A program made the translations under genes and the position numbers. From positions 2,790,001-2,854,000 of the forward strand of contig NZ_CP163443.1 of NCBI RefSeq assembly GCF_041053055.1: 64,000 bases of DNA, in the 5' to 3' direction. This document shows positions 41,596-50,585 of the stretch, piece by piece (position 1 is the stretch's first letter; each line of letters starts with the position of its first letter). Origin of the DNA: Streptomyces sp. R41. Its GTDB lineage: Bacteria > Actinomycetota > Actinomycetes > Streptomycetales > Streptomycetaceae. The notes beneath the pieces were generated by a model that had not been told where the DNA came from, ran no database searches, and saw only the letters and a program-made list of their open reading frames with translations.

Positions 41596-43566
41596 GTGGG
41601 GAAGACCGCACGAAAATCGGCGGGGAAGAAGAAGCGCGGTGACGACAAGCCGCCGCCGTCCGACTCGGAACACCTGCTCTTCGGCGGCCCGCTCCGCTAC
41701 GACATGGGCTGGTCCCAACACGCCGACGCGTTCATGGAGTTGAACTTCCGCGCGATGGTGACCCGGCTGCCGTCGCTGCTCGCGTCCAGTTTCCGCCTCG
41801 CCTGGAGGGCGGACCCGCGCGCCGCCCGTATCGTGCTGGCCTCCGAACTGGCCCGCGGCGGAGCTCAGGCGGTCAGCCTGCTGGCGGTCAACAGCGTCCT
41901 GGGGCGGCTGATGACGAGCGGCCCGGTCGAGGACCGCTTACGCGGCGCGCTCCCCGCACTGGTGACCGTCGCCGCCGTGATGCTGGTCGCCGCGCTGCTG
42001 CGGGCCGCGTCGACGTACGCCACCGGACGCCTGGAGCCGAAGGTGGAGCGGGTGGCGACCGAGTTGTACCTGGAGCGGGCGGCGGCCGTGGAGCTGGCCG
42101 CGATCGAGGACGACGCCTTCCACAAGCTGCTGGACACGGCGCAGTACGGCGCCCGGTCCGCCCGGAGCATGATCACCATCGCCACCCGGGTCGTGAACGC
42201 GATGATCTCGCTGTGCGCGGCGGCGGGCGTCCTGACGGTGCTGCACCCCGCGCTGCTGCCGCTGCTCGTCACGATGACGCTGCCGAGCGCGTGGAGCGCG
42301 CTGACGATCGCGCGACGCCGCTACGAGTCCTTCCACACCTGGGTGCAGCACGCCCGCGCCGGGCATCTGATCAGCAGTCTGCTCACCGAGCCGGGTGCGG
42401 CCCCGGAGATCCGTGTGCACGGCGTCGGGCCGTTCCTGCTGCGCCACTTCCGCTCGATGTCGGAGACCGCCGAGGCGGAACAGGCCCGGCTGGCCCGGCT
42501 CTCCGCCCGCACCGGTCTGATCGCCGCCGCCTGGACGGGACTTGCCACCGTGGCGACGTACGCGACCCTCGGCGGACTGCTGCTGGCCGGCGCGATGGCG
42601 CTTTCCGTCGCCGGTACGGCCGTGATCGCGATCCGCACCGGCTCCGCGAGCCTCGACACGCTGGTCCTGGAGGTCAACTCCCTCCACGAAGAAGCTCTCT
42701 TCGTCGGCGACCTGCAGCGCCTGTACGTCGAGGCCGCCGAGCGCGCGATCCCGGTGGGCGGCGATCCGCTCCCCGACGACCCGAGTGAAATCCGCTTCGA
42801 GAACGTCACGTTCACCTATCCGGGGACGTCGGCCCGGCCCGCGCTCGCGGACGTCACCCTCAGTGTGCCGCTCGGCAAGATCGTGGCGCTCGTCGGTGAG
42901 AACGGCTCGGGCAAGACGACCCTGGTGAAGCTGCTCGCGGGCCTCTACGCACCCGAACACGGCCGGATCCTGTGGGACGACGTCGACGCGGCGACCGCGG
43001 ACCGGCATCAACTCGCCGAGCGCATCGCGATGGTGGCCCAGGACTTCAAACGGTGGCCGTTCACGGCGCGCGTGAACGTGGCGGTCGGCCGCGCCTCGGC
43101 CCCGCTGACGGACGAACGTCTCGCCTCGTCGGTCGCCGAGGCCGGGGCGGAGGACGTCGTGGCGGATCTCCCGCGCGGCCTGGACACGCTCCTCGCCCGC
43201 GGCTTCAGCGGCGGTCACGAGCTGTCGGGCGGCCAGTGGCAGCGCCTGGGCATCGCACGGGCCGCCTACCGGCGCGGCGCCATCCTGATCGTGGACGAAC
43301 CGACGGCGGCGCTCGACGCCCGGGCCGAGCTGGAGGTCTTCGAGAAGATCAGGGCCCTGGCGGGCACCGGTCAGACGGTCATCCTCATCACGCACCGGCT
43401 GGCGTCCGTACGCCACGCCGACCTCGTGCACGTCCTCGACCAGGGTCGCCTCGTGGAATCCGGGAGTCCGGACGAACTCCTGGCCACGGGCGGCATCTAC
43501 GCGGAGCTGTACTCACTGCAGGCGGAGCAGTTCACGACGCATCCGCCCTCGCCGAAGGCGAGTTGA
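41596..43566 (+). CDS. ABC transporter, fused permease and ATPase (exporter type)
   Basis: A 656-residue half-transporter. After a lysine-rich start (GKTARKSAGKKKRGDDK) and a cytosolic region, residues about 85-340 hold six helices (RIVLASELARGGAQAVSLLAVNSVL to LATVATYATLGGLLLAGAM). The nucleotide-binding domain is complete: Walker A GENGSGKTT, Q-loop MVAQDF, signature ELSGGQWQRLGIARAAYRR, Walker B ILIVDEPTAALDA and H-loop ITHRLASVRHAD. It would dimerise to export a drug, lipid or peptide; the SGGQWQ signature variant resembles lantibiotic-type exporters, but no peptide gene was found beside it. GTG 41596 has GGGGGAGG upstream. Confidence 0.92.
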   Translation: MGKTARKSAGKKKRGDDKPPPSDSEHLLFGGPLRYDMGWSQHADAFMELNFRAMVTRLPSLLASSFRLAWRADPRAARIVLASELARGGAQAVSLLAVNSVLGRLMTSGPVEDRLRGALPALVTVAAVMLVAALLRAASTYATGRLEPKVERVATELYLERAAAVELAAIEDDAFHKLLDTAQYGARSARSMITIATRVVNAMISLCAAAGVLTVLHPALLPLLVTMTLPSAWSALTIARRRYESFHTWVQHARAGHLISSLLTEPGAAPEIRVHGVGPFLLRHFRSMSETAEAEQARLARLSARTGLIAAAWTGLATVATYATLGGLLLAGAMALSVAGTAVIAIRTGSASLDTLVLEVNSLHEEALFVGDLQRLYVEAAERAIPVGGDPLPDDPSEIRFENVTFTYPGTSARPALADVTLSVPLGKIVALVGENGSGKTTLVKLLAGLYAPEHGRILWDDVDAATADRHQLAERIAMVAQDFKRWPFTARVNVAVGRASAPLTDERLASSVAEAGAEDVVADLPRGLDTLLARGFSGGHELSGGQWQRLGIARAAYRRGAILIVDEPTAALDARAELEVFEKIRALAGTGQTVILITHRLASVRHADLVHVLDQGRLVESGSPDELLATGGIYAELYSLQAEQFTTHPPSPKAS

Positions 43567-43633
43567 CCTCATTCGGCGGTGCCGCAGCCCTCGCCAGGGC
43601 GAGCCGACCTCATTCGAGGGTGTCGCCCGAGTG

Positions 43634-43807
43634 TCACTCGACGACGTCGACACCTCGTACGACCACCAGGAACGCGTCCGTGGAGAGGTCCATGACGACC
43701 TCAGCGGCCTGGCCCTCCTGGCGGCGCGCCTGTGCGAACTCCTCCGCGGGCCACGACCCGCGCGGCCCACCGGCGGGAAAGCGCTCCAGCACCGTTCGCC
43801 CGTTCAC
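43634..43807 (-). CDS. Small conserved acidic protein (57 residues)
   Basis: A short gene below normal ORF cut-offs. From GTG 43805-43807 it reads VNGRTVLERFPAGGPRG, then SWPAEEFAQARRQEGQAAE, then VVMDLSTDAFLVVVRGVDVVE and stops at TGA. A GGAGG lies six bases before the start. The amphipathic helix in the middle and the acidic beta strand at the end look like a real fold. I recognise a pattern seen in small Streptomyces proteins with no assigned role. It faces the ABC exporter stop at 43566, convergently. Confidence 0.65.
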   Translation of the reverse strand: MNGRTVLERFPAGGPRGSWPAEEFAQARRQEGQAAEVVMDLSTDAFLVVVRGVDVVE

Positions 43808-43952
43808 CCTGCACCTCCATGTAGCGCTGCTCTCATTGAGTTAAACGCCCTCCATGGGGTGAACGGCTCGCGAAGTGACGGTACTGAGACGTAGTCGACA
43901 CTTGGCCACGGGTTCGGTGTGAGGGAACTCTCAGCTCCGGTTACCCGCCGTG

Positions 43953-44666
43953 TCAGTCCTCGTACTCGTCGTGGTATCGGATCCGCTCACTGCCCGCGGG
44001 CGCCCCCAGCGCCGATGCGCGCCCCTTGGGCTCCTCCCACTCCTCCTGCCGTCCGAGTGCGGTGAGGTCGAGGAAGCTGGTCGTGGAGCCGAGCCCGTCG
44101 AGGCCGCGTTCGTACGTGGAGTACGTGTGGAAGACGCGGTCGCGGTCCCGCAGGAAGCAGCTGACGCCCGGGCGTTCACAGGGCTCGCCGCCGCCCTCTT
44201 CGTCACCCTCGTCGCTCCCCATGAAGGACACCTGGAAGTCGTAGTTGAAGTCGCTGTCGTACGACGAGTACCAGGGCACGGTCCAGCCCATGCGTGCCTT
44301 GAAGGGCAGGATTTTCGTGTACGGCGCCCGGGACACGGCGGCGAACTCGGTCCCGCGGGCCCGCAGATGCGCGAGGTGCCCGATCTGGTCGAGGAATCCC
44401 GAGCAGCTGCGGCAGCCCGCGTCCCATTCCGGCGCGAACATGAAGTGGTAGACGACGAGTTGGTGCCGCCCGCGGAAGAGGTCGAGCAGCGTCGCCTTCC
44501 CGTCGCCGCCCTCGAACACGTACTCCTTGTCGATCTCGACCATCGGCAGCCCGCGCCGCTCCGCGTTGAGCGCGTCACGCGCGCGCGTGGCGGCCTTCTC
44601 CTTGGCCAGCAGTTCCGCGCGCGCGGTCCGCCATTCCTCGCGCGAGACGATCTGCGGAAGCGTCAT
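43953..44666 (-). CDS. DUF899 (thioredoxin-like) family protein
   Basis: A 237-residue protein with a thioredoxin-related fold typical of DUF899: VEIDKEYVFEGGDGKATLLDLFRGRHQLVVYHFMFAPEWDAGCRSCSGFLDQI carries the CxxC (CRSC) expected at the active site; GTEFAAVSRAPYTKILPFKARMGWTVPWYSSYDSDFNYDFQVSF and VFHTYSTYERGLD complete the family pattern. The conserved aromatic run suggests binding of an unknown small molecule or a peroxidase-like role. ATG 44666. Between its start and the P450 gene is a conspicuous tandem repeat. Confidence 0.9.
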   Translation of the reverse strand: MTLPQIVSREEWRTARAELLAKEKAATRARDALNAERRGLPMVEIDKEYVFEGGDGKATLLDLFRGRHQLVVYHFMFAPEWDAGCRSCSGFLDQIGHLAHLRARGTEFAAVSRAPYTKILPFKARMGWTVPWYSSYDSDFNYDFQVSFMGSDEGDEEGGGEPCERPGVSCFLRDRDRVFHTYSTYERGLDGLGSTTSFLDLTALGRQEEWEEPKGRASALGAPAGSERIRYHDEYED

Positions 44667-44750
44667 GTGCTCCTCCTACGGAACGGTGCCTTCTGTGTGG
44701 TGACCGGCCGCAGAAGCAGAACTCATCGGCGTATCGCCGAGATTTTCCTC

Positions 44751-44829
44751 AGCACCTCAGCACCTCAGCACCTCAGCACCTCAGTACGTCGTGGATGAGT
44801 ACCTCAGTACGCCATGGGCTCAGTACGTC
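44751..44829. repeat. Octamer tandem repeat (AGCACCTC)n at the P450 3' end
   Basis: Four perfect 8-base copies AGCACCTC occupy 44751-44782, followed by variants AGTACGTC and AGTACCTC up to about 44829, reaching into the last codons of the P450 gene. Such microsatellites are rare in this GC-rich genome type and may vary in copy number. Confidence 0.8.
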
Positions 44830-46130
44830 ACCGGAAGCGCGAGCAGGCCGCGGGCGCGCAGGGAGGGCCGCCACCGCAGATCGGCGGGGTCCACGTCGAG
44901 CGCGAGGTCCGGGAGGCGTTCCAGGAGCGCGGTCAGGGCGATCTCCGTCTCCAGGCGGGCCAGCGGAGCGCCCAGACAGTAGTGGATGCCGTGGCCCAGC
45001 GCGAGATGCCCCGAGGCGTCGCGGCCGAGGTCGAGGCGGTCGGGGTCGGGGAAGCGGCGCGGGTCGCGGTTGGCGGCGGAGAGGGACAGCAGGATGGTCT
45101 CGCCCGCGGGCACGGCGACCCCGCCGATCGTCACGTCCTCGACGGGGAAGCGCCGGATGGCGAGCAGGGCGGGACCGTCGAAGCGGGCGAACTCCTCCAA
45201 GGCTGCCGGCAGTTGGTCCGGGTCGGTCAGCCGGCCGGGATGGGTGAGCAGCGCCAGGACGGCGTTCCCGATGAGCTGCACCGTGTTCTCGTACCCCGCG
45301 AAGAGGATGAGGAAGGCGAGCGACATCAACTCGTCCTCGGTGAGCCGGTCGCCCTCGCCGTGCCGGTGACCCCCTGCGAGCCGGTCACCCCCGGTGAGCC
45401 GGTCGTCCTCGTCGCGCACCGCGATCAGGTCGGAGAGCAGGTCGTCCGCCGGCTCCTCGCGCTTGGCCGCGAGGAGCCCGGTGAAGAACCCGAGCATCGC
45501 CACGATCGCCTCCTTCGCGGCCCCGGGGCGTGCCGGGTCGGGCGCGACGAGCGCGTCCGTCCAGGCCCGGAAGTCCCGCCGGTGCTCGTCCGGAACGCCG
45601 AGCAGGTCGCAGATGACGGTGATCGGCAGGGGCGCGGCGTAAGAGGCGATCAGATCCGTACGGCCGTGCGCTCCGAGCGCGTCGAGAAGCCGGTCGGCGG
45701 TCTCCCTGACGGGCGCCCGGAGTTGCTCGATACGGCGCGGTGTGAAGGCCCGCCCGACCAGCCGCCGGATGCGGGTGTGGTCGGGCGGATCCATGTTCAG
45801 CAGGTTGGCGTCGAGGGCCGGCGGAAGGGCGAAGCCCTGGTAACTCCCGGGCAGCGCATGCCTCTTGTCCAGCGAGAGCAGCGGATTCGCCAGGGCCTCG
45901 CGCACGTCGTCGTACCGCGTGACCAGCCAGGCGGGGCTGCCGTCGGGGCCGGCGACGCGATGAACGGGTGCGGTGTCGCGGAGGCGGGCGTAGACGGCGT
46001 ACGGGTCGTCGATGAGGCCGGCTGCGGGGTCCTGGAGGTCTTCTGCGGAGTCCCGGCGGTCTCCTGTGGGGCCCCGAAGGCCTTCCGTGGGGCCCTGAAG
46101 GCCTTCTGCGGGTTCGTGGTCCAAGGGCAT
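44820..46130 (-). CDS. Cytochrome P450
   Basis: A 436-residue class I bacterial P450 needing a ferredoxin and reductase. I-helix oxygen-binding motif is LFAGYENT (AGxE/DT); the K-helix ExxR is EEFAR; the heme loop is LALGHGIHYCLGAPLARLE with the thiolate Cys, where the usual Phe at the loop start is Leu. Two unusual features: the N-terminus repeats a decamer (EGLQGPTEGLRGPTGDRRD), and the cytosolic loop near residues 240-265 has repeated DRLTGGDRLAGGHRHGEGDRLTEDE. Substrate unknown; an amidohydrolase gene starts 24 bases upstream on the same strand, so they may share a transcript. No redox partner gene adjacent. Confidence 0.94.
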   Translation of the reverse strand: MPLDHEPAEGLQGPTEGLRGPTGDRRDSAEDLQDPAAGLIDDPYAVYARLRDTAPVHRVAGPDGSPAWLVTRYDDVREALANPLLSLDKRHALPGSYQGFALPPALDANLLNMDPPDHTRIRRLVGRAFTPRRIEQLRAPVRETADRLLDALGAHGRTDLIASYAAPLPITVICDLLGVPDEHRRDFRAWTDALVAPDPARPGAAKEAIVAMLGFFTGLLAAKREEPADDLLSDLIAVRDEDDRLTGGDRLAGGHRHGEGDRLTEDELMSLAFLILFAGYENTVQLIGNAVLALLTHPGRLTDPDQLPAALEEFARFDGPALLAIRRFPVEDVTIGGVAVPAGETILLSLSAANRDPRRFPDPDRLDLGRDASGHLALGHGIHYCLGAPLARLETEIALTALLERLPDLALDVDPADLRWRPSLRARGLLALPVTY

Positions 46131-46153
46131 GGCTCCACCCTAGGCAGAGTGGA

Positions 46154-47497
46154 TCAGGTGTCGTACTCCTGGATCCGCCGGCCGTGGCCACGGTCGACGA
46201 GAGCGGGCAGCCGCTCCCCCAACTCCCGTACGGTGGACGGCAGATCGAGGGTCAGCAGCCGCCGGTCCCGCATCAGCACCCGACCGTCGACGATCGTCGT
46301 CCGTACGTCACCGGCGCGGGCGCTGTGCACGAGCGTGGCCGCGAGGTCGTGCACCGGCTGGGTGTGCGGGCCGGTGAGGTCGACCAGGATGATGTCGGCC
46401 CGCCGCCCCGGCGCGAGACTCCCGATCCGCTCCCCCAGGCCGACGGCCCTGGCGCTCTGGAGCGTGGCGTGGTGCAGGGCTTGACGGGACGTCAGCCACC
46501 GTGGGTCGCCCTCGGCCGACTTCTGCGCGAGGGAGGTGAGCGCCATGGACTCCCACACGTCCAGGGAGTTGTTCGAGGCAGCTCCGTCCGTGGCGAGCCC
46601 GACGGGGACGCCGATCTCGCGCAGGGCCCGCACGGGTGTCGGGCCCCAGGCGAACTTCAAGTACCCGCGCGGTGCGGTCGCGACGGCCACACGACCCGTC
46701 GCGCGCTCCAGCACGGGCAGGTCGCGCTCGATGATGCCGGTGCCGTGGGCGATGAGGATCTCCGTGTCGAGGAGTCCGGTGCGCTCCAGGATCTCGATCG
46801 GTGTACGGCCGTGGCGGGCCAGGCTGTTGTCGGTCTGCTCGCGGCTCTCGGAGGCGTGGAGGTGCACGGGAAGGCCGTGCTCGCGGGCGAGTTCGGCGGT
46901 CGCGGCCAGATCGGCGTCGTCCACGGTGTACGGAGCGTGCGGGGCGAGTGCGGTGGTGATGCGCCCGTCGGCACCGCCCCGGTGCCGCAACGCGAACTCC
47001 AGGGATTTTTCCCGCCCTTCGACGCCCTGCGAGGAGAAGAAGGCTTCCCCCAGGTGAGCGCGCAGCCCGCTCTCGGCCGTCACGGCGGCGACGGTGTCCA
47101 TGGAGAAGTAGTGGTCGGCGAAGCAGGTGACGCCACCGCGGATCATCTCGGCACAGGCGAGCCGTGCGCCCAACTCCACGTCCTTTTCCGTGAGGTTGGT
47201 CTCGATGGGCCAGATGAAGTCGTTGAACCACTCCTCGGCGGGCAGGTCCTCGGCGATGCCGCGCAGGGCGACCATCGGCGAGTGGGTGTGGCAGTTGATC
47301 AGGCCGGGCATCGCCACGTGACGGCGGGCGTCGATGCGCTCGACGGCGTCCAGGTCCCGTACGTCGTCGGTGATCGCCTCGATCACCCCGCCCCGTACGA
47401 CGATCGAGGCGTCCTCGACGAACCCGATCTCCTCATGATCGTCGTGCACGAGGGCGGTGCATCCGGTGATGATGAGATCAGCGGGAGACTGCGTCAT
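46154..47497 (-). CDS. Amidohydrolase / nucleobase-type deaminase (MtaD/TrzA family)
   Basis: A 447-residue TIM-barrel metal amidohydrolase. Metal ligands are in PGLINCHTHSPM (HxH), PVHLHASESREQ (His), and ATDGAASNNSLDVW (Asp in TDGA). The substrate motif ALAPHAPYTV is typical of the MTA/S-adenosylhomocysteine deaminase and chlorohydrolase branch; GYLKFAWGPTPVRALREIGVPVGLATDG follows. Such enzymes deaminate adenosyl compounds or modified purines and triazines. It shares a strand with the P450. Divergent from the endo/exonuclease gene with a 150-base gap. Confidence 0.9.
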   Translation of the reverse strand: MTQSPADLIITGCTALVHDDHEEIGFVEDASIVVRGGVIEAITDDVRDLDAVERIDARRHVAMPGLINCHTHSPMVALRGIAEDLPAEEWFNDFIWPIETNLTEKDVELGARLACAEMIRGGVTCFADHYFSMDTVAAVTAESGLRAHLGEAFFSSQGVEGREKSLEFALRHRGGADGRITTALAPHAPYTVDDADLAATAELAREHGLPVHLHASESREQTDNSLARHGRTPIEILERTGLLDTEILIAHGTGIIERDLPVLERATGRVAVATAPRGYLKFAWGPTPVRALREIGVPVGLATDGAASNNSLDVWESMALTSLAQKSAEGDPRWLTSRQALHHATLQSARAVGLGERIGSLAPGRRADIILVDLTGPHTQPVHDLAATLVHSARAGDVRTTIVDGRVLMRDRRLLTLDLPSTVRELGERLPALVDRGHGRRIQEYDT

Positions 47498-47588
47498 TGC
47501 GTCACCGTACGACGGTGTCGTGCCGCGGGGGGAGGTGAACCGCGCATCCCGTCCCAGCCCTGTCGCCAGGCCGGTTGCGCGAGCACCC

Positions 47589-47619
47589 TGACGTCATCGA
47601 AGCCCGCCTTCTGACGTCA
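47589..47619 (+). promoter_or_regulatory. Two TGACGTCA palindromes, 23 bases apart
   Basis: Two exact TGACGTCA palindromes at 47589-47596 and 47612-47619, each followed by CCCGCCTTC, form a direct repeat with a period of two helical turns just upstream of the ATG at 47647. This looks like a paired operator; the regulator is not identified. Confidence 0.5.
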
Positions 47620-47646
47620 CCGCCCCGCCTTCTGGAAGGATCCGGC

Positions 47647-48600
47647 ATGCTCCTCGGCACCTGGAACCTGGAGAACCTGTACCGGCCCGGCGGCCCCTTC
47701 GGACCGAAGGACAAGGCCGCGTACGAGACGAAGCTCGCCGCCCTGGCCGCCGTCATCACGGAACTCGACCCGACGCTGCTGGGTGTGCAGGAGGTCGGGG
47801 ACCCGGACGCGCTCGCGGACCTGGCCGGAATGCTGGACGGCGACTGGCAGGTCACGCTCTCCGGTCATCCGGACGACCGCGGGATCAGGGTCGGCTTCCT
47901 CAGCCGAGTGGTGCCACAGGTACTCGCCGACACGAACGCCTTCCCCGAACTGCTGCGCCCCGTCCAGGCCGACGACACCGGGACCACCGTCTCGCACGCC
48001 GGCCGCGGCTTCCTCGCCGTGGAGATATCCACACGGGCCCTGACCCTCAAGGTGGCCGTCTGCCACCTGAAGTCGAAGCTGCTGTCGTACCCCGGCGGAC
48101 GCTTCCAGCCGCGCGACGAGGGCGAGCGGGCCCGCTACGGCGCGTACGCCCTGTACCGCCGCGCCGCCGAGGCCACGGCGCTGCGCGCGCTGGCCGACGA
48201 TCTCCTGGCCGGCGAGGGCCGTACCCGTGACGTGGCGGTGCTCGGCGACCTCAACGACGAGGTGCAGGCCGCGACCACCCAGATCCTCCTCGGCCCGCCC
48301 GGCTCCGAGATCGGCACCCCCGGGTACGACCGTCCCGACTCGGGCGACGCGATGCGCCTTTGGGACGTGGCCCCGCTCATCCCGGCCGACCAGCGCTACT
48401 CCCGCATCAACTCGGGGCGCCGCGAACTGATCGACCACATCCTGGTCAGCCATCGCCTGGTCCACCGTGTCACCGCCGCGGGTACGGGCCTGCCCGGCAC
48501 GGAGCAGCTGACGCTGCCGTCGGTCGGTGCGGATCCGGGCGAGCGGCGCGGGGCGGCGGGGTCGGATCATGCGCCGGTGTGGGTGCGGGTGCAGCCGTAG
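47647..48600 (+). CDS. Endonuclease/exonuclease/phosphatase family protein
   Basis: A 317-residue EEP-fold hydrolase: GTWNLENL (Asn), LLGVQEVGD (metal-binding Glu), VCHLKSKLL (His), VLGDLNDEVQ (Asp/Asn), IDHILVSHRL and GSDHAPVWV (catalytic Asp-His). All active residues are present. Substrate could be DNA, phospholipid or a phosphodiester; the sequence cannot choose. No signal peptide, so probably cytosolic. ATG 47647 has GGAAGGA upstream; the frame from 47575 is unconserved. Divergent from the amidohydrolase. Confidence 0.9.
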   Translation: MLLGTWNLENLYRPGGPFGPKDKAAYETKLAALAAVITELDPTLLGVQEVGDPDALADLAGMLDGDWQVTLSGHPDDRGIRVGFLSRVVPQVLADTNAFPELLRPVQADDTGTTVSHAGRGFLAVEISTRALTLKVAVCHLKSKLLSYPGGRFQPRDEGERARYGAYALYRRAAEATALRALADDLLAGEGRTRDVAVLGDLNDEVQAATTQILLGPPGSEIGTPGYDRPDSGDAMRLWDVAPLIPADQRYSRINSGRRELIDHILVSHRLVHRVTAAGTGLPGTEQLTLPSVGADPGERRGAAGSDHAPVWVRVQP

Positions 48601-48632
48601 TTTCTGTCGGTGCGGGCGAACTACCGTGCGGA

Positions 48633-50513
48633 TCAGACGGCGATGGGGAGCCAGGGTGCCTTGGGTGCCCTGGTAGCGACCAGCCCCGCCCGCTCCCGGC
48701 GCTCGGCCAGCTCGTCGAGGAGTTCGGCGATCCGCTGAGTGTGGTGGGGTGTGAGCCGCCCGGTGTCGTCGAGCTGGACGGCGCATGCGGTGGTCGTGTC
48801 CACGAGCCGTTCGAGAGTGGCCGCGACCTCGCCCGCGCCCTCGGCATGCCGTGCCAGGGCGGGGAGTTCGGCGGCGGCCAGGTCGATCGCGGCGCGGGCC
48901 TCGGCCAGCGCGCGATAGGCCTCGCGCCGCAGCATCCACCGGCCGGCCCGGTTCTCCGCCGTGCCGTCGCTCAGCACATGCGCGAGATAGGCGTCCGCCG
49001 CCTCCACGGCGCGCACGAGCCGCGCCCGTACCGTCCCGCCACGCTGCCCGAGCGCCGGCAGATGCCCCACGAGCAGCACGATCCCGCAGGCCAGCAGCGT
49101 CTCGCCGATCCGGCTCCAGGAGGCCTGCGGTTCCCCTCCCACCATGACGAGGGCGAGCACGAGGACGGTGACGACGGCGGTCTGCGCGGCGAAGTGCCGG
49201 GTGGCGACGGGGATCAGGGCGCCGCTGACCGCCACCAGGGCGATGAGTCCTTCCGGCCGCGGCAGCAGCGCCGCGAGCCCCGCGAAGACGACCGCGCCGA
49301 GCACGGTCCCCGCCGCCCGGCACAGCACGCGCGAGGCGAGCGGCCCGAGATCGGGCTTGACGAGAAAGACGGCGGTGGCGGGGAGCCAGTACCAATGCGA
49401 GTGGTTCCCGTACCAGCGAGCCTGATGCAGGGCCTGCGCCACGGCCGCGCTGGCGCCGAAGCAGAGGGCGACCCGAAGCCCGTACTCGCGCCCTCCGGAG
49501 CCGAGAGCGGTGCGTACGAGGGAGACGGCGGTACGACGCCGGGTGTGCAGCGTGTCTCCGGTGCCGCCCCGGTCGAAGGCGTCGGCGGCGTGCAGCAGCG
49601 CGTCGTCGAGGGCGCGCAGCGCGGGGGCGGACCGGTGTGGCGCGGGCAGCGGCCCCGTGTGGGTGCCGGTGCGGACGGCGACCGCGAGCCGCTGCGGCCC
49701 TTCCGCCGCCCGCGCGGGCACCGCCTCGCCCGCCCACGCGAGCGCCGTCGCGGCCTCGGCGAGCGGCAACGCGGCGGCGTACTGCGCGTGCAGCCGCCGC
49801 TCGGCCGCGGAACTGGCGTACCGCCGCAGCCGGGGCCCGGCGAGCGCGTCCTGCGCGTGGTCGAGCGCGGCGGTCAGCGCGACGCGCCGCGCGCTCGCGT
49901 GCGGCCCGCCGGCCGCTTCGAGCAACGCGGCGATCGCGTCGTACACGGCCCCGACGGCGTCCCGCTCCCCGTCGAACCGGTAATCCCCGGCGGTGACGCC
50001 GGTCGTCGGCAGCGCGAGCCGCAGCGCAAGCAGCCACCCGGCCCCTCCCAGGAAGAAGAGCGCACGCTGCCAGCCGGGCTCGGGCAACGGCATCCCGGCC
50101 CCGATCGCCGAGGCGACAAGCAACTGCGTCCCGGCCCCGGAGGCGACGGGCCCGACGGCACTGACGGCTCCGGCGACGAGCCCGAGTCCGGTGAGGAGGA
50201 GGGTGAGCACCACGGCATCGACGCGCTGTCCGGCGTACGACCCGACGAGCAGCCCACCGGCCCCGGCGAGGGCGGGCACCCCCAGCCTCCTGACGGCAGC
50301 CCGCCGACTCCCCGGCCGGTCGTTGATCCCGGCGAGCATGGCGCCGAGCGCGGCGACGACTCCGACGGAGGTCCGCCCGGCGAGGACGGCCACGAGGAGC
50401 AGTGGCCCGGCTGCCAGCGCACCCCGTACGACGGCGTTCCACGGCACGGGCCCGCGCTGCGCACGCAGGGCATGGGCGAGCCAGGGCGGTACGGCGACGC
50501 TGGGGAGGGGCAC
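48633..50513 (-). CDS. FUSC family (aromatic acid exporter-like) membrane protein
   Basis: A 626-residue protein of two halves. Each half has six helices: RGALAAGPLLLVAVLAGRTSVGVVAALGAMLAGINDR to LAGAGGLLVGSYAG opens the first, and YGLRVALCFGASAAVAQALHQARWYGNHSHWYWLPATAVFLVKPDLG opens the second, the FUSC motif. Each is followed by a long alpha-helical cytosolic segment (AIAALLEAAGGPHASARR, RAVEAADAYLAHVL). Family members export fusaric or other aromatic acids. Stands alone with no membrane-fusion partner. Start ATG 50513. Confidence 0.9.
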   Translation of the reverse strand: MPLPSVAVPPWLAHALRAQRGPVPWNAVVRGALAAGPLLLVAVLAGRTSVGVVAALGAMLAGINDRPGSRRAAVRRLGVPALAGAGGLLVGSYAGQRVDAVVLTLLLTGLGLVAGAVSAVGPVASGAGTQLLVASAIGAGMPLPEPGWQRALFFLGGAGWLLALRLALPTTGVTAGDYRFDGERDAVGAVYDAIAALLEAAGGPHASARRVALTAALDHAQDALAGPRLRRYASSAAERRLHAQYAAALPLAEAATALAWAGEAVPARAAEGPQRLAVAVRTGTHTGPLPAPHRSAPALRALDDALLHAADAFDRGGTGDTLHTRRRTAVSLVRTALGSGGREYGLRVALCFGASAAVAQALHQARWYGNHSHWYWLPATAVFLVKPDLGPLASRVLCRAAGTVLGAVVFAGLAALLPRPEGLIALVAVSGALIPVATRHFAAQTAVVTVLVLALVMVGGEPQASWSRIGETLLACGIVLLVGHLPALGQRGGTVRARLVRAVEAADAYLAHVLSDGTAENRAGRWMLRREAYRALAEARAAIDLAAAELPALARHAEGAGEVAATLERLVDTTTACAVQLDDTGRLTPHHTQRIAELLDELAERRERAGLVATRAPKAPWLPIAV

Positions 50514-50585
50514 GGGGCTCCTGTCGGACGAGGGCGGGCGGGGTGCCTTCGGGCGACGTCGGCCGGGCTGTTGTGATGCCTACGG

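Noticed and set aside
44749..44782. CRISPR array
   Set aside because: The unit is 8 bases with no spacers and no cas genes nearby; it is a simple microsatellite.
47617..50442. 941-residue minus-strand frame covering FUSC and the EEP nuclease gene
   Set aside because: Arg/Ala-rich frame-shadow overlapping two well-supported genes in other frames.
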